Source of the DNA: Gammaproteobacteria bacterium
GTDB taxonomy: Bacteria; Pseudomonadota; Gammaproteobacteria; Steroidobacterales; GCA-2729495
NCBI GenBank assembly: GCA_023383705.1
Contig: JAHDYM010000015.1
Location: 1-45,176, forward strand
Length of the DNA stretch: 45,176 bases
Direction: 5' to 3'
Shown here: positions 8,122 through 16,703 of the stretch, piece by piece
Position numbering within the stretch: the stretch's first letter is position 1
Layout of the letters: each line of letters starts with the position of its first letter
Notes under the pieces: generated by a model
The model's database searches: none
What the model was told of the DNA's origin: nothing
Seen by the model: only the letters and a program-made list of their open reading frames with translations
Program-made: the position numbers and the translations under genes

Positions 8122-9063
8122 TCAGCGGCCCGCATCCGCCACCGATAGCGCAAAGCGCCGTTCGGCATAGGCCACGTCCTCGACCCACAGCCGTGCCGCG
8201 CGCCTTTCCATCAGTGGACGGATCCAGCGCGCCAGCGGCAGCACGTACTTCATCTGCGGCCGGTCCGAAGTGGCGAGCGTGGACTCGATGACCGCACAAT
8301 GCGTGTCATCGATCGGCGTCGCATGCGTCTCGACCACCGAGCCCACGCCATCGCCACCGACGATGGTCATGATGATCGTGCGCGGATCCGGGCAGTGAAA
8401 ACGGGCATCTACCTCGACGGCCAGACGACCGAGCACGAGGAAGGCCACGCGCACGGTGATGTCCTCCTCGCCGCGCTCGATGACGCGCAGGCGACCGAAG
8501 GTGTGCGGATGAAAATGCGCGCCATGCCAGGGATCGAGGCGGTTGGCGAGGACGTCTTCGGGACGGCAGCGGGCTTCCATGCGCACCGTGGCATCGAGGA
8601 AGCTGGTCGGACGCGGCGCCATGATCGGCTGTCCGGTGGGCGGTTCGCCGCAGTCATCGAGCCGCAGCCAGACCAGCACGCCATCGTCATGCACCGGCAG
8701 CGGCTCCCAGCTGCCCATCGGCCGCTCACCGAGTTCCAGTCCATGCCAGGGACAGACCAGGCAACCGTCGCGCACCCTGCTGTCCGCGAGCGAGGCGCCC
8801 AGGTGCGGGCAGCTGTCGGATGCCGCCATCAGGCCGTGCTTGCCTTGCCAGAAAACGAACTCGCGGTCGTCGATGCGATAGCGACGCGGCTTATCGCCAA
8901 ACTTCCGCCGGTCATCGACCACAAACCAGCCACCGCCGGGCTTTTGCAGCGCCGCCTGCAGCGCCTGGTTGATCCAGCGCGGATCGGCCTGTTGCCAGTC
9001 GGGCAGTGCCGACCAGACCGGCTGCGGATCCAGCGCGCGGCCAAAGATGATCAGTTCGCTCAT
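8122..9063 (-). CDS. Rieske [2Fe-2S] oxygenase-like protein
   Basis: This 313-residue protein has an N-terminal Rieske domain with the cluster ligands Cys85-x-His87 (CPHLG) and Cys104-x2-His107 (CPWHG), and a C-terminal catalytic-type domain with a likely mononuclear iron site in NRLDPWHGAHFHPH. This resembles DUF5914-type Rieske proteins, which I recall next to carotenoid desaturase-like genes. Its ATG overlaps the stop of the upstream desaturase-like gene (ATGA at 9063-9060), so the two products are probably made together. The reaction is inferred to be an oxidation of a lipid or isoprenoid; the substrate is unknown. Confidence 0.85.
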   Translation of the reverse strand: MSELIIFGRALDPQPVWSALPDWQQADPRWINQALQAALQKPGGGWFVVDDRRKFGDKPRRYRIDDREFVFWQGKHGLMAASDSCPHLGASLADSRVRDGCLVCPWHGLELGERPMGSWEPLPVHDDGVLVWLRLDDCGEPPTGQPIMAPRPTSFLDATVRMEARCRPEDVLANRLDPWHGAHFHPHTFGRLRVIERGEEDITVRVAFLVLGRLAVEVDARFHCPDPRTIIMTIVGGDGVGSVVETHATPIDDTHCAVIESTLATSDRPQMKYVLPLARWIRPLMERRAARLWVEDVAYAERRFALSVADAGR

Positions 9064-10574
9064 GCGGGTCTCTTCCAGGCAGCGGGGCCGCGCAAGGCCA
9101 CCGACCAGAGTGGTTCGGGACTGACATCCCAGGCATCGAGCAGCGTACTCGCGGCGAGGAAACCGGCGGCAGCGGCACGCTCCATGAGCGCAGTCGGAAA
9201 TGGCAGCTTCACGAAATCTCCCGCCAGGGCAAGTCCTCGCCAGGGTGTGGCCGTTTCCGGACGCACCGCATGGCTGCCCGGTGCGAAGGCCGGACAATCC
9301 TGCCGCAGCAGGAAGCGCTCTTCAATGATCCGTGCGCCGGCCGTCTCCGGATACAGGGTGTGCAGGCCCGCGAGCAGTTCGCGCCGGAGCGCGTCGGTAT
9401 CGGCAGCGCCGGACGGCAAGGCATAGGCGTGCAGCTCCACCACCGAGCCACCGGTACGTGCCGCCCAGTCGCGGCTTTCATCCTCCAGCAGTTCGAAGAC
9501 GGAGATGTTGTCCAGCGGCCCGACGCCAGCGGTGCCGGCAAACTGCGCGCGACCGGCAGCAACCGGCCGGTCCAGCCACAAGCGCCAGACCGCGAAGGCA
9601 TTGGTGACGCGCAGCGTGTCGACGGCAGCCCGCCAGGCGGTATCGTCGAGCGTCGGCGAGGCCGCGACCAGTGACTTCACGCCTGGCACATCGGTCGCCA
9701 GCACCACGGCATCGGCAGTCACGCTGTCGCGATCGGTATCCACGACCCAGTCGCCATCGCGGCGCACGAGTGCACGCGCCGACACCCCGGTACGCAGCAC
9801 CACGCCCTGCCGCTCGAGCAGCTTGCCCAGCGGCGTGAAGATGCAGCTGGAAAAGGGCCGGTTGGCCACATCGAAGACCAGGCCATCGTGGTTGGCGGTG
9901 AAGTAGAAATGCATCATCTGCAGCAGCTCCGCCGCCGACATGTCGGCCTGCGGATTGAAGCAGGAATGCGCGAACACGTGCAGCAGGCGCTGTCGGGCCA
10001 GCGGCGGGAAGCGCAGCGAATCCAGGTAGGCGCCGGCCGTCTGCGGGTCGAAGCGCGCGTAGGTACTGCCACGTTCGAAACGCAGCATCTCCATCGCCGC
10101 CGGCACGTTCACCTTGACGAGGTCGCGCAGTCCGAGGGTTTCGGTGCGCCAGGTCAGCGTGGCGACATTGCGCAACGGCGAATGGCGGAGCCCGGCAAAG
10201 GACTCGTTGCCGGTCGGCGTGAGGATCGGATAATCGGTGGTGGCGGACAGGAAACCGAGTTGCGGATCCACCCGGCGCAGCAGTTGCCGCAGGTTGTAGT
10301 ACTGGCGGAAGAAAGCGTGGAAGCCGCGCTCCATCTCGAAGCGGGTGCCGTCGCGCAACTGGTCGGACCAGGCGCCGGCCCGGCCACCGAGATGACCATC
10401 CCGCTCCAGCAGCGTGACCCTGGCGCCGCGCTCGGCCAGCACGGTGGCGGCTGCCAGCCCGGCCAGCCCGCCGCCGATCACCGCGACATGCCGGGTGGCC
10501 TCAAGCCGCGCTGCCCGGCCATCCAGCCACGGCATGAACACCGGTTGCGCATGTGGCGACAATGGCTTCTGCAT
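9060..10574 (-). CDS. FAD-dependent oxidoreductase of the carotenoid desaturase type
   Basis: This 504-residue flavoprotein has a dinucleotide-binding motif near residue 30 (VAVIGGGLAGLAAATVLAER, then LLERDGHLGGRAGAW) and a C-terminal FAD-binding segment (LALAGDFVKLPFPTALMERA). It belongs to the phytoene-desaturase/amine-oxidase superfamily. No phytoene synthase or other crt gene is in the window, so an exact carotenoid role cannot be given. It is coupled by ATGA to the Rieske gene, a pairing that suggests desaturation or ring modification followed by oxygenation (inference). The start at 10574 has no clear ribosome-binding site; Met14 (10535) is possible. Confidence 0.85.
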   Translation of the reverse strand: MQKPLSPHAQPVFMPWLDGRAARLEATRHVAVIGGGLAGLAAATVLAERGARVTLLERDGHLGGRAGAWSDQLRDGTRFEMERGFHAFFRQYYNLRQLLRRVDPQLGFLSATTDYPILTPTGNESFAGLRHSPLRNVATLTWRTETLGLRDLVKVNVPAAMEMLRFERGSTYARFDPQTAGAYLDSLRFPPLARQRLLHVFAHSCFNPQADMSAAELLQMMHFYFTANHDGLVFDVANRPFSSCIFTPLGKLLERQGVVLRTGVSARALVRRDGDWVVDTDRDSVTADAVVLATDVPGVKSLVAASPTLDDTAWRAAVDTLRVTNAFAVWRLWLDRPVAAGRAQFAGTAGVGPLDNISVFELLEDESRDWAARTGGSVVELHAYALPSGAADTDALRRELLAGLHTLYPETAGARIIEERFLLRQDCPAFAPGSHAVRPETATPWRGLALAGDFVKLPFPTALMERAAAAGFLAASTLLDAWDVSPEPLWSVALRGPAAWKRPA

Positions 10575-10614
10575 GGGCCTATTCTGTCAGAGCCGGCAGC
10601 AAAAGGACCGCATC

Positions 10615-11625
10615 GTGGAAATCGACATCATCCTGAACGAGTTCGCCTCGCCCCAGGAAGCCCTGGAACTCGGCCTGATGGCCGAGCGCTACGGCGCCCG
10701 CGGCATCTGGTCCAGCAACTACGGCTGGTCGCGCGACCCCTTCTTCACCTTGTCCCTGCTCGCCCATCAGTCCTCCCGCATCCGCCTCGGGCCGATGGCG
10801 GTCAGCCCGGCCGAACTCCATCCGCTGAAGATGGCCAACCTGCTGTTCTCGCTCAACGAGCTGTCGCGCGGCCGGGCGATGATCATGGTGGGCGGCGGCG
10901 GCGCCGTGCTGCAGGCGATCGGCGGCAAGCGCGAACGCATGATCCGCCGCACCCGCGAGTGCCTGGAGATCCTCAAGGGCGCCTCACCCGACAAGATGAT
11001 GAATTACAACGGCGAGCTCTACAAAGTGTGGGGCTACCAGCCGAAGTGGTACACGGACACGCCGCCGCTGATCTATTTCGGCTCCAACCACCCGCAGAGC
11101 CGCAAGCTGTCCACCGAACTCGCCGACGGCCTGATCACCAGCGATTTCGTCGTGCCGCTGATGAAGGACTTCATCGACAAGGCACACGCCGAGCTGCAGG
11201 CGGCCGGCCGCCCGGTGCGCGATTTCCGCATCAGCAACTTCTGGGCATGGCACATCAAGAAGGATCCGGCGGCCTCGATGCGCGAGGCACGGCGCGAGCT
11301 GATGCTGCGCGGCTGGCTGGGCGAACAGTATTTCCGGCCGTTCCTCGACGCCGATGAAGTCAGGCTGATGCGCGCACACGAGCAGGATTTCCTGAACGCC
11401 TTCCTGCGCGGCACCGATGTCATCGAGAACGTGCCCGACGAACTGGTGACGAAGATGGTCCGCAACATCTCCTTCGTGGGCGGCCTCGACCAGATCGAGC
11501 CGGCCATCGAAACGCTCAAGGCCTTCGCCGCGGCCGGCCTCACCGAGATCGCCCTGCGCGTGCACGATGACCCGGCAGATGCCATCCGCCTGATCGGCGA
11601 ACGGGTGATTCCAGCCTTGCGCTGA
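10615..11625 (+). CDS. Luciferase-like (LLM class) flavin-dependent oxidoreductase
   Basis: This 336-residue protein of the bacterial luciferase/F420-dependent reductase superfamily is a TIM barrel using FMN or F420. Typical segments are EALELGLMAERYGARGIWSS, RIRLGPMAVSPAELHPLKMA and LSRGRAMIMVGGGGAVLQAIGG. I chose the GTG at 10615 because AAAAGGA sits 6-7 bases upstream; an in-frame ATG at 10573 has no such site and overlaps the divergent desaturase start. The 40-bp divergent gap to the desaturase-Rieske unit suggests shared control. It converges on the PiT gene with 6 bp between stops. The substrate is unknown. Confidence 0.85.
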   Translation: MEIDIILNEFASPQEALELGLMAERYGARGIWSSNYGWSRDPFFTLSLLAHQSSRIRLGPMAVSPAELHPLKMANLLFSLNELSRGRAMIMVGGGGAVLQAIGGKRERMIRRTRECLEILKGASPDKMMNYNGELYKVWGYQPKWYTDTPPLIYFGSNHPQSRKLSTELADGLITSDFVVPLMKDFIDKAHAELQAAGRPVRDFRISNFWAWHIKKDPAASMREARRELMLRGWLGEQYFRPFLDADEVRLMRAHEQDFLNAFLRGTDVIENVPDELVTKMVRNISFVGGLDQIEPAIETLKAFAAAGLTEIALRVHDDPADAIRLIGERVIPALR

Positions 11626-11631
11626 CGCGCT

Positions 11632-12642
11632 TCAGATCAGGAAACGACCCGCCCACCAGGCACCAGCAGCGATCAGCGCCGATGCCGGTATCGTCACCAC
11701 CCAGGCGACGACGATGTTGCCCGCCACGCCCCAGCGCACGGCGGAAAAGCCGCGTTGGGCCGAACCCACGCCGATGATCGATCCGGTGATGGTGTGGGTG
11801 GTGGATACGGGAATACCCAGGTCCGAGGCAAAAAACACCGCCATCGCACCGCCGGTTTCCGCCGAAAAGCCACCGACCGGCTTGATCTTGGTGATGCGCT
11901 GGCCCATGGTCTTGACGATGCGCCAGCCGCCAAACAGCGTGCCGCAGGCGATGGCGACAAAGCAGCTGATGATCACCCACATCGGCAGATGATCACCGGT
12001 GGCGCCGCCGGAAGCGATCAGCAGCAGCCAGATGATGCCCATGGTCTTCTGCGCGTCATTGCTGCCATGGCCAAGGCTGTACATGGCCGATGACACGAGT
12101 TGCAGCTTGCGAAAGACGCGATCGACCCGGTTGGGCGGAATCCTGAAACAGATCCAGGATATCGTCGTGATGAGTATCGCGCTCCACAGGAAACCGATGA
12201 CCGGCGAGGCCACGATGAACAGGCCCGTCTTGAGCAAGCCCGGTGCAAGCAAGGCGGCAGGACCGGACTTGGCCAGCACCGCACCGACCATGCCACCGAT
12301 GAGCGCGTGCGATGAACTCGAGGGGATGCCGTAATACCAGGTGATGCCATTCCAGATGATCGCGCCGATCAGCGCACCGAAGATCACGTGGTAGTCGACA
12401 AAGCCCGGCTCGATGATGCCTTTGCCAACCGTTGCCGCCACCTTCAGCTCCAGAATGGCGATCGCGAGAAAATTGAACAACGCCGCCCATACCACGGCAT
12501 GCTGGGGCTTCAGTACGCCGGTGGAAACGACCGTCGCGATGGAGTTGGCCGCATCATGAAAGCCGTTCATGAAGTCGAAGGCCAGCGCCAGCCCCACGAG
12601 CAGCGCCAGGGTCCCGAAGGTGATTTGCGGATCGATGCTCAA
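11632..12642 (-). CDS. pit: PiT family inorganic phosphate transporter
   Basis: This 336-residue membrane permease takes up phosphate (or metal-phosphate) with H+ or Na+. The duplicated family signatures are visible: FDFMNGFHDAANSIATVVST near the N-terminus and SLGHGSNDAQKTMGIIWLLL in the second half; SSSSHALIGG and STTHTITGS are the other inverted-repeat elements. The gene starts with TTG at 12642, whose bases overlap the upstream stop as TTGA; GGAAAA lies just before it, and the next Met (in MNGFHD) is inside the first signature. The DUF47 partner is directly upstream, the normal pit arrangement. Confidence 0.93.
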   Translation of the reverse strand: MSIDPQITFGTLALLVGLALAFDFMNGFHDAANSIATVVSTGVLKPQHAVVWAALFNFLAIAILELKVAATVGKGIIEPGFVDYHVIFGALIGAIIWNGITWYYGIPSSSSHALIGGMVGAVLAKSGPAALLAPGLLKTGLFIVASPVIGFLWSAILITTISWICFRIPPNRVDRVFRKLQLVSSAMYSLGHGSNDAQKTMGIIWLLLIASGGATGDHLPMWVIISCFVAIACGTLFGGWRIVKTMGQRITKIKPVGGFSAETGGAMAVFFASDLGIPVSTTHTITGSIIGVGSAQRGFSAVRWGVAGNIVVAWVVTIPASALIAAGAWWAGRFLI

Positions 12643-13280
12643 CCGTTTTCCAGCACGACGCCTTCGATGACGTTGGCGACGTCCTGGCACTTGTCGGTGG
12701 CCGTCTCCAGGATCTCGTAGACGGCCTGGAGCTTGATCAGCTGGCGCACATCGGTCTCGTCACGGAACAGCCGGGAAATGGCGCCGCGCATCACGCGGTC
12801 GGCATCCGACTCGAGGCCGTCGATCTCCTGGCAGACCATCAGGATCGATGGCGCGTTCTTCATCGAGGACAGCAGGCTGGTCGCCGCCTGCACCCGCTCG
12901 CAGCAGATCCGCACCAGGTCGGCAAGATGCGCTGCCTCGGGCTCGACCGTGCGGATATCGTAGAGCAACAGCGATTCCGCCGCGTCCTGGATCAGGTCCA
13001 GGATGTCGTCCATGCGGGAAATCATGCGGTGAATGTCGTCGCGATCGAATGGCGTGACGAAAGTCTTGTGCAACAACTGCACGGTATCGTGCGTCACGCG
13101 GTCCGCCGCGCGCTCGAGTTCGCCGATCCGGGTGATGCGCGCCTCGCGTGCCGCGACGTTGGCGTAATCCTCGAGCAATTCGGCAAGCTCCTTACCACCC
13201 TCCACCAGCAGCGCGGCATGCTGGTTGAACAAGTCGAAAAACTTCCCCTCGCGGGGCATCAACCGGGAGAACAGCTGCAT
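12639..13280 (-). CDS. DUF47/PhoU-like Pit accessory protein
   Basis: This 213-residue all-helical protein of the DUF47 (TIGR00153) family resembles PhoU and accompanies PiT transporters, presumably controlling phosphate uptake. Markers are LFNQHAALLVEGGKELAELL, the acidic metal-binding helices ELERAADRVTHDTVQLLHK and EIDGLESDADRVMRGAISRL, and DRDDIHRMISRMDDILDLI. I used the ATG at 13280 (MQLFSRLMPREGKFF), the family's usual beginning; the frame is open to 13358. Its stop overlaps the TTG start of pit, indicating translational coupling. Confidence 0.9.
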   Translation of the reverse strand: MQLFSRLMPREGKFFDLFNQHAALLVEGGKELAELLEDYANVAAREARITRIGELERAADRVTHDTVQLLHKTFVTPFDRDDIHRMISRMDDILDLIQDAAESLLLYDIRTVEPEAAHLADLVRICCERVQAATSLLSSMKNAPSILMVCQEIDGLESDADRVMRGAISRLFRDETDVRQLIKLQAVYEILETATDKCQDVANVIEGVVLENG

Positions 13281-13333
13281 CAGGATGGCTCGGTCATGCT
13301 CGTTTTTCGCGCAGTTTAGCAGAAACGACCGCT

Positions 13334-14098
13334 TCAGCCCGCATCCGGCAGGTGCCACCTCGGGCCACGATGCTGGCCCGGTGTGCGCGGCTCGATGCCG
13401 GGCTTCAGGCGACCGTCCGGGCCGTAGTCCTCGAGTTTCTGGAAGAACAACGGCATATCGCTGTCCAGGTTCAGCAGCCGCTGGCGGTACTCATCGAGGA
13501 TTGCCAGCCGCCGCGCATCGTCAACCCAGCGCACGGCATGCGCCACGAAGGGCGGCAGGACCTCGTAGCCGCACAAGCCGAGCACGCCGGCGTGCAGCGG
13601 CCAGAGCGTGCGCTCGAGGTCGCCGTTGCGGCCGTCCGGCATCGAGGCAGTGGGCGGCGCGCTGGTCGTGAAGGACAGCAGCGCGCGCCGGCCACGCAAC
13701 ACGCCCCGGTCCCAGGTACGGCCGAAGTCATAGGTGACACCGTAGGCAAAGACGCGATCGATCCAGCCCTTGAGTATCGCCGGCACCGAGTACCACCAGA
13801 ACGGAAACTGCAGGATCAGCAGCTCGGCAGCGAGCAGGCGGTCGATCTCGCGCTGCACATCCGGGGCAAAGCCGCCGGTGCGCGCGGCATGGGCCTGTTC
13901 GGTACCGACATCGAGCCGGGCGGAATCCGCCCGCGCGATGAAATCATGCGCACCGGCCACCGGGTTGAAATTCTGTGCGTATAGATCCGAGACCGTGACC
14001 TGGTGCCCCGCGCCGCTCAGGGTGGCAACGGCCAGGTCCTTCATCGCCCCGTTGAAGGAGCCGGGCTCGGGATGCGCGTAGACGATCAGGATATGCAT
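13334..14098 (-). CDS. NAD(P)H:quinone reductase, flavodoxin fold (MdaB/KefF-like)
   Basis: This 254-residue flavodoxin-like oxidoreductase has an N-terminal FMN-binding loop (MHILIVYAHPEPGSFNGAM) and the conserved active-site region LILQFPFWWYSVPAILKGWI plus FTTSAPPTASM. Members reduce quinones by two electrons, limiting redox cycling. It is 21 bp downstream of a zinc alcohol dehydrogenase gene on the same strand, a probable two-gene operon for electrophile or carbonyl detoxification (inference). It is somewhat longer than MdaB (about 200 residues) owing to a charged C-terminal tail. Confidence 0.88.
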   Translation of the reverse strand: MHILIVYAHPEPGSFNGAMKDLAVATLSGAGHQVTVSDLYAQNFNPVAGAHDFIARADSARLDVGTEQAHAARTGGFAPDVQREIDRLLAAELLILQFPFWWYSVPAILKGWIDRVFAYGVTYDFGRTWDRGVLRGRRALLSFTTSAPPTASMPDGRNGDLERTLWPLHAGVLGLCGYEVLPPFVAHAVRWVDDARRLAILDEYRQRLLNLDSDMPLFFQKLEDYGPDGRLKPGIEPRTPGQHRGPRWHLPDAG

Positions 14099-14119
14099 TT
14101 ATTACCCGCCGTAAACCAT

Positions 14120-15169
14120 TCAGTCGATGACCAGCACCCTGGCGCCGCGTACGTGCCGGTGCCTGAGCGCCAGCAATGCCCGGTTGGCCTCGGCGAGCGC
14201 ATGACACTCGACGGCCGGCCGCAACGGTATAGCCGCCGCGAGCTGCAGGAACTCGCGCACGTCGCGGCGCGTGACGTTGGCAACGCTCTTGAGCTCTTTT
14301 TCACGCCAGAGCTGCGCAGGATAATCCAGCTTCAGCAGCACGGCCTGGTCGCTGGCTTCCTTGCGGATCGCATTGATCACCAGCCGGCCACCGGCCTGCA
14401 GGTTTTTCAGCGCCTCGACCAGCGGCGTCCAGGCCGGCGTGGTATCGATGATCGCGGCACAGGGCTGCGGCGGGCGGTCAGCGGTATCGCCGGCCCAGGC
14501 GGCCCCCAGCTCGAGGGCAAAGGCCTGTTCTTCGGGACTGCGCGCAAACACCACCACGGGCGAGCGCGGAAACCGGTGTCGCGCCAGCGCCAGCACCAGG
14601 TGCGCCGAGGCGCCGAAACCGGTGAGTCCCAGCGTCTGGCCGTCGCGCAGATTGCAGAGCGACAGGGAACGATAGCCGATGGCGCCGGCACACAGCAGCG
14701 GTGCCGCCTCGATGTCGGACAAGGCCTCCGGCAAGCGGTAGGCGAAATCCGCCCGCACCGTCATGTACTGCGCGTAACCGCCGTGCGCATCGAGACCGGT
14801 AGCCCGGAATGCGGCACAGAGGTTCTCCCGCCCGCTCAGGCAGTAGTCACAACTGCCGCAGGCCGAATTGATCCAGGCCACACCGACCCGGTCACCGGGC
14901 TGCAGCCCGGAACGCTGCATCAGCCCCTGCGCATCGGGAGGTCCCGTCGCGACCACGCGGCCCACTGCCTGATGCCCCGGAATGACGGGCAATCGCGGCG
15001 GCGGCAGGCGGCCTTCGATCTCGTCGAGCTCGGTGTGGCACACGCCACAGGCGCTCACCCGGATCAGCAGCTCGCCCTCGCCGGCCACCGGTTCGGGCAA
15101 CTCGCAGAGCCGCAACGGCGTGTCGTTCTCCGCCAGGCTGCTGATTCGCTCGAGCACCATTGCACGCAT
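14120..15169 (-). CDS. Zinc-dependent alcohol dehydrogenase family protein
   Basis: This 349-residue medium-chain dehydrogenase has the catalytic zinc ligands Cys41 (ACGVCHTE) and His66 (IPGHQAVG) and the structural zinc lobe CGSCDYCLSGRENLC. The cofactor fold follows with GLTGFGASAHLVL. The Glu usually after the catalytic His is Gln here (GHQ instead of GHE), a known but less common variant. It probably oxidises an alcohol or reduces an aldehyde with NAD(P)H; the substrate is unknown. The quinone reductase gene follows 21 bp downstream on the same strand. Confidence 0.9.
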   Translation of the reverse strand: MRAMVLERISSLAENDTPLRLCELPEPVAGEGELLIRVSACGVCHTELDEIEGRLPPPRLPVIPGHQAVGRVVATGPPDAQGLMQRSGLQPGDRVGVAWINSACGSCDYCLSGRENLCAAFRATGLDAHGGYAQYMTVRADFAYRLPEALSDIEAAPLLCAGAIGYRSLSLCNLRDGQTLGLTGFGASAHLVLALARHRFPRSPVVVFARSPEEQAFALELGAAWAGDTADRPPQPCAAIIDTTPAWTPLVEALKNLQAGGRLVINAIRKEASDQAVLLKLDYPAQLWREKELKSVANVTRRDVREFLQLAAAIPLRPAVECHALAEANRALLALRHRHVRGARVLVID

Positions 15170-15254
15170 CGTGGTTACCGCAGGCGATTCCTGATGATCG
15201 GCGTCGAAGGTCTGGACTAGACTCGGATTCTGTCTTTAATCGAGACCGGATGCG

Positions 15255-15860
15255 ATGACAATTTCCGCCGCAGAGCCCGTTGCCACCCTCGCCCGCATCC
15301 GCGCCCGCAGCGACGGCCAGCCGGTGCTGTGGTGGTGGCACGGCGAGGTGCTGGGCAAGCGCCCCGGCGAGATCGCCAGGCGCCTGATGCGCATCAATGG
15401 CGTCGGCTTCAACCGCCTGCGCCTGCGCTATCTGATCGAGGCTGGCGGACTGATCCGGCCGTCCTTTCCGGGCGCACCGTTCGACGGGCAGGTCGCAGCG
15501 CCGCTGGTCGTCGGCGACAGGGTCTGGAGCAGCGAGCGGCTGGCGGCGCAGTTTCCCGCACCGGCCACGCCGGCAGTGCCAGGCGCGCCGAAGGGGCTCG
15601 CCGGCGAACCGATGGAAGTGACGCACTTCTGCGCGGCACTCGCCGACGTCAACGATCCGCTGCTGACGGTGGTGCCGGCCACCATGAGCCACACCACGAT
15701 GTGGAGCTTCTATCCGTGGATGGGCATGGAGGCCGACGCCGGCTATGTGCTGTCGGAGATCATCGGCATGAAGATCGCCGGGCCCGCAGACATCCCGGCG
15801 GCATTGCGCGAGCGCATCGAGAGCGACCATCCGGGCTTTCTCGCCAACCCGGATATCTGA
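15255..15860 (+). CDS. DUF1838-like protein
   Basis: This 201-residue soluble protein of unknown function contains GQPVLWWWHGEVLGKRPGE near the N-terminus, ...RINGVGFNRLRL, and a C-terminal stretch rich in aromatics (ATMSHTTMWSFYPWMGMEA). The WWW-G-V-PGE pattern resembles DUF1838, which I recall only approximately, so the family call is tentative. No signal peptide or membrane segment is visible. It is divergent from the alcohol dehydrogenase and converges on an unknown membrane protein with a 9-bp gap. Confidence 0.75.
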   Translation: MTISAAEPVATLARIRARSDGQPVLWWWHGEVLGKRPGEIARRLMRINGVGFNRLRLRYLIEAGGLIRPSFPGAPFDGQVAAPLVVGDRVWSSERLAAQFPAPATPAVPGAPKGLAGEPMEVTHFCAALADVNDPLLTVVPATMSHTTMWSFYPWMGMEADAGYVLSEIIGMKIAGPADIPAALRERIESDHPGFLANPDI

Positions 15861-15869
15861 GCCACGGCG

Positions 15870-16646
15870 CTAGACGCCGAGCGCCGTCTCCTTCGACACC
15901 ACCGGACCATCCTTTTCCCAGAACGGCGGGAAGCGCATGGCGACTGCCGAACAGGCCAGCGCGGCGGCATGGAAGGCGACGAACAGCAACGCATCGCCGA
16001 ACAGCGTGAAGTGCGCGAGCGCGATGCAGAGAAAGGGCATGTGGCCAAACAGCACCTTTTTGGCGTTCGTGGCGCGGATGTTGTGCGGTGGTGAAACGTG
16101 GATGTCCCACCAGCCCGACTGGTAGATCTGGCCATAACCGGCCAGCACGACAAACACCAGCAGCGCGGTACCCCAGCGGGCGAAGCCGAATTCCTCGATC
16201 ACCGCCCACAGCACCAGCGTCAACTGGCCCGAGGTGAATCCCCAGGCCAGTCCGAACAGGATCTGCGGCAGCAGATACAGCTTGCGGTCATGGGTCAGCG
16301 TGCCGCGCGGCCACCAGTACACATAGGCCCAGACCAGCACCGCCAGCCAGGCAGCGGTCAGCGCCTGCCACAGCGAACTGGCCAGATGCCCGGGCGCGAC
16401 GGCCGGTGCATGCACCAGCACTTTCAGCACGCCGGTCGCCCAGCTGATCACCAGGATGACGCTGAAATAGAGCAGCGCGCGCATCCACGCCAGGCGCGGA
16501 CTGTGCACGTTGTCGGCATGCCGGTTGCGCTCGGCAAGGAACAACTGCGCGAGCACGGAGGCGGCCACCAGCACGCCGAGCACGACGTAGTCCTCGACGC
16601 TGCCGGTGTAGACCTGTGGCGGGTCAAACGAAGCTTGCGCCGTCAT
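15870..16646 (-). CDS. Integral membrane protein of unknown function
   Basis: This 258-residue protein has about seven hydrophobic segments (for example VVLGVLVAASVLAQLFLAE, ALLYFSVILVISWATGVL and WGTALLVFVVLAGYGQIYQ). I do not recognise a family. A well-formed histidine/tryptophan stretch, GWWDIHVSPPHNIRATN, lies between two spans and could bind a ligand. I chose the ATG at 16646 because a GGGGGGA ribosome-binding site lies about 6 bases before it; the Met at 16664 would place that site inside the coding sequence. A hemolysin III gene lies 57 bp downstream of... the divergent end region is shared with none; both genes are on the minus strand and it lies upstream of no obvious partner. Confidence 0.75.
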   Translation of the reverse strand: MTAQASFDPPQVYTGSVEDYVVLGVLVAASVLAQLFLAERNRHADNVHSPRLAWMRALLYFSVILVISWATGVLKVLVHAPAVAPGHLASSLWQALTAAWLAVLVWAYVYWWPRGTLTHDRKLYLLPQILFGLAWGFTSGQLTLVLWAVIEEFGFARWGTALLVFVVLAGYGQIYQSGWWDIHVSPPHNIRATNAKKVLFGHMPFLCIALAHFTLFGDALLFVAFHAAALACSAVAMRFPPFWEKDGPVVSKETALGV

Positions 16647-16703
16647 GACATCCCCCCTGGACACGGCCCCGGGAGTCGATGTTACGGCACGCCGGGCCGC
16701 CTG

